From NCBI RefSeq assembly GCF_902459465.1, contig NC_047083.1, positions 8,175,526 through 8,239,525 of the forward strand: a stretch of DNA of 64,000 nucleotides, written 5' to 3'. Origin of the DNA: Asterias rubens. Its lineage: Eukaryota > Echinodermata > Asteroidea > Forcipulatida > Asteriidae. A program made the position numbers and the translations under genes. This document shows, piece after piece, positions 62,078 to 64,000 of the stretch. Below the pieces are notes generated by a model. That model was not told the DNA's origin, searched no databases, and worked only from the letters and a program-made list of their open reading frames with translations. The number at the start of each line of letters is the position of its first letter. Position 1 is the first letter of the stretch.

Positions 62078-62590
62078 AAAATTCGTGGAAAATAACTTCT
62101 TTCTCGAAAACTACGTTACTTCAGAGGGAGCCGTTTCTCGCAATGTTTATACTATCAACAGCTCTCCATTGCTCTTTACCGGGTGTCGTGGCCGAGCGGT
62201 TAAGAGCCTCGAATTCAAGCTCTGCTGATTCTGTTCAGCAGTGTGTGGGTTCGAATCCCGGTCGTGACACTTGTGTCCCTGAGCAAGACACTTAACTATT
62301 ATTGCTTCTCTCCACCCAGGGGTAAATGGGGACCTGTGAGGGCAGAGATGGTTCTTGTGATTGATTTAGCCGAGTAGCGCATTTGTTGCACGAGGCTGCA
62401 TACTCCCCAGGGAACTGAGATGGTTTAATGAGTGAATTAGGGCCCAGTGACCAGGGGTAATAATTTGAAGCGCTTTGAGACACCCATTCGGGAGTGAAAA
62501 AGCGCTATATAAACTCAAATATTATAAATATTTACCAAGTAAGTTTTTATGCTAATAATTATTTTGAGTAAGTGTCCAGTGTCTTTAAGC
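62078..62590 (+). mobile_element. MITE family A split by a SINE
   Basis: ATTCGTGGAAAATAACTTCT to CTCTCCATTGCTCTTTACC at the left, ACCAAGTAAGTTTTTATGCT to CAGTGTCTTTAA at the right of the SINE. Confidence 0.85.
62181..62530 (+). mobile_element. Full-length tRNA-headed SINE with L2-like tail
   Basis: Head GTCGTGGCCGAGCGGTTAAG with B box GGTTCGAATCCCGG, a body of about 200 bases, then AAGCGCTTTGAGACACCCAT and AAAAGCGCTATATAAACTCA before an AT tail. TTTACC flanks both sides (62175-62180 and 62531-62536). Confidence 0.92.
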
Positions 62591-62599
62591 TGTTTTGCC

Positions 62600-63700
62600 G
62601 TGGAAGAGCAGTGTATCATTATTTATATCTTTACTATTATGGATCTCTGTTGTGGAGATGCTGCATTGTTGGTTGGGATAAAGGACACACAAAACACACG
62701 TGTATTTGACACTGCATGACCCAGATTGTCGAAACCTAAGTCAGAATTGCAAGTCGATGAGTTTTCCTCAGCTCTGTGCCCAATTTCATAAGAGCTGCTT
62801 TAACAAAAAGTAGCTTAGCATATTAAGATATTATGCAAACCAGTACCAACCAAACTACCAATGTCACACGAAGGCCCTGGTTTGTTGCTCATTTCTGCTT
62901 AGCAGCCAAATGTTAAGCAACAATATCTGCTTATGCAGCTCTATAAAAAAAAATTTAAAAAAATGAGTATAATTACTATATTATTGTTGTAATATCTAAT
63001 TATCTCATAAAATGACAACAATTGATTGTGTATATTGTATTATACTATATATTTATAGTAAAGTTTCACGTCATAAACCGCTTACGTGTGGTAGACAACT
63101 TACTGTAAACGTTTGTTTGTTGTCTTCCCCTTCGCATGAGGAGAGGGGAATTTTAACCACCTCACTTGCAAATAAAAATGAAAAAAAAAAAACAACTCTT
63201 GGGCTCTGATTGTGTTTGTCAAAAGAATTATTATTTCAAATTTGTTAAACTGTACCCTAGGGGGACCTCTTAGCTTGCCTCTCAGTGAAACACTGTTCTC
63301 AATGAACCACCCTCTTCATTAAACTACCCTGCTCGAATTATGGATCAAACTAGCCCTGCCCCAACCACTCCCTTGAATCCATGCATATACTTCAATTAGT
63401 CACCGTTATCTGTGGTCGAACCCATACACAAATAGGGGTGTTTGAAGTTTGTGTGTGCGCTTTAAATGTGTAATAAATTTGTCTGCACATGCGCACGTAC
63501 TGTTTAGGACCACATTATTCAGTGCCGTTAGTTTTACCAGCACCAGCAGGATTGCAGATAAACAGTTTATTTTGAAGAAAAACAAATTATAATTGGTTTT
63601 ATTTTAAATATAATAATATAATAGGCATTATCAGAAAATAAACGTGATCGACGCAGTAGGCCGACCTACCTCCATGCTTGTAGTGCATCTGATACAACGA
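62600..63700. other. Intergenic stretch
   Basis: AT-rich with no exon-like segment. 62775-62945 resembles a repeat also seen at 23470-23630 (CCCAATTTCATAAGAGCTGC; TGCTTAGCA motifs). Confidence 0.5.
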
Positions 63701-63734
63701 CAAGTCTTATTGGATAGCATAACTTCGTTCCAAA

Positions 63735-63955
63735 GTAAGGACCAATCACAACGTATGATATGAAGTGCCTCGTCAGAGCAAACACTCGCGCCATTTTCGA
63801 AGGAAGTTGCGGGAACTTATTCGTACGAGAAGTTAGCTCTCTTAATTTGGGATAAAATCATGCTATTTGTTGTCATAAAACAAATTAGTTAGAAGGATTG
63901 TTGCTGGGAGCTGTTCCGGCTTTGGAGTAAACGGTAATTATGAATAATTGTTATT
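63735..63955 (+). promoter_or_regulatory. Possible promoter and first exon at the right edge
   Basis: A CCAAT box (GGACCAATCAC, 63737-63750) is followed by CTCGCGCCATTTTCG, which resembles E2F/YY1-type elements. Further on, AGTAAACG/GTAATT near 63930 could be a first-exon donor. No start codon context was identified. Weak. Confidence 0.25.
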
Positions 63956-64000
63956 TACGCAAGAGTTAATCGGAGGTTTTGGTGTTGTGCCCAGTTTGCG

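Noticed and set aside
1..64000. CRISPR arrays, bacterial operons, integrated viral genes
   Set aside because: All tandem arrays here lack the repeat-spacer pattern, and no viral or bacterial reading frames were recognised. The gene structures are plainly animal.

Overview
This window is animal nuclear DNA. The sequence style fits an echinoderm, perhaps a sea star: AT-rich introns split ordinary metazoan exons, and dense short TTAA-flanked inverted-repeat elements, tRNA-derived SINEs and satellite-like arrays fill most of the rest. The phylum is inferred from repeat and gene style, not proven. Nothing bacterial or viral was recognised.

Two genes are secure. (1) The minus strand carries a complete gene for the alpha subunit of the AP-2 clathrin adaptor. 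Its 23 coding exons run from the ATG at 45743 down to the stop at 14436. They give a 973-residue protein with trunk, hinge and ear, close to the usual ~940-980 residues. Exon phases join without a break. Intron 18 (24007 down to 22942) appears to be a U12-type AT-AC intron. A probable noncoding first exon and promoter lie near 47.9-48.0 kb. (2) The plus strand at 54155-61550 carries a five-exon PRD-class (paired-like) homeobox gene of 543 residues. It has an eh1/octapeptide-like motif near the N-terminus, a Q50 homeodomain (361-420) and a C-terminal OAR motif. The homeodomain looks most like ISX, but orthology is unresolved.

Two weaker gene candidates lie in the first 10 kb. One is a three-exon minus-strand gene (9533 to 5159, 70 residues, unrecognised) with matching splice phases and an ETS-type site upstream. 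The other is a plus-strand pair of exon-like segments (3586-4210) faintly like the end of HAUS1 but out of frame, possibly a decayed copy.

Layout: 0-3.5 kb repeats; 3.5-9.6 kb weak genes plus a 2-kb G-rich minisatellite; 9.6-13.9 kb repeats; 13.9-48.0 kb AP-2 alpha, whose introns hold most of the mobile DNA; 48.0-54.1 kb intergenic with MITEs; 54.1-61.9 kb homeobox gene; 61.9-64.0 kb intergenic, with a possible promoter at the right edge. About twenty copies of one MITE family (called A here), two other TTAA-type families (B, C), several palindromic elements, tRNA-headed SINEs and an AGGAGGGTTGACT-bearing satellite are spread across the window. Several are nested in one another, so an insertion order can be read.
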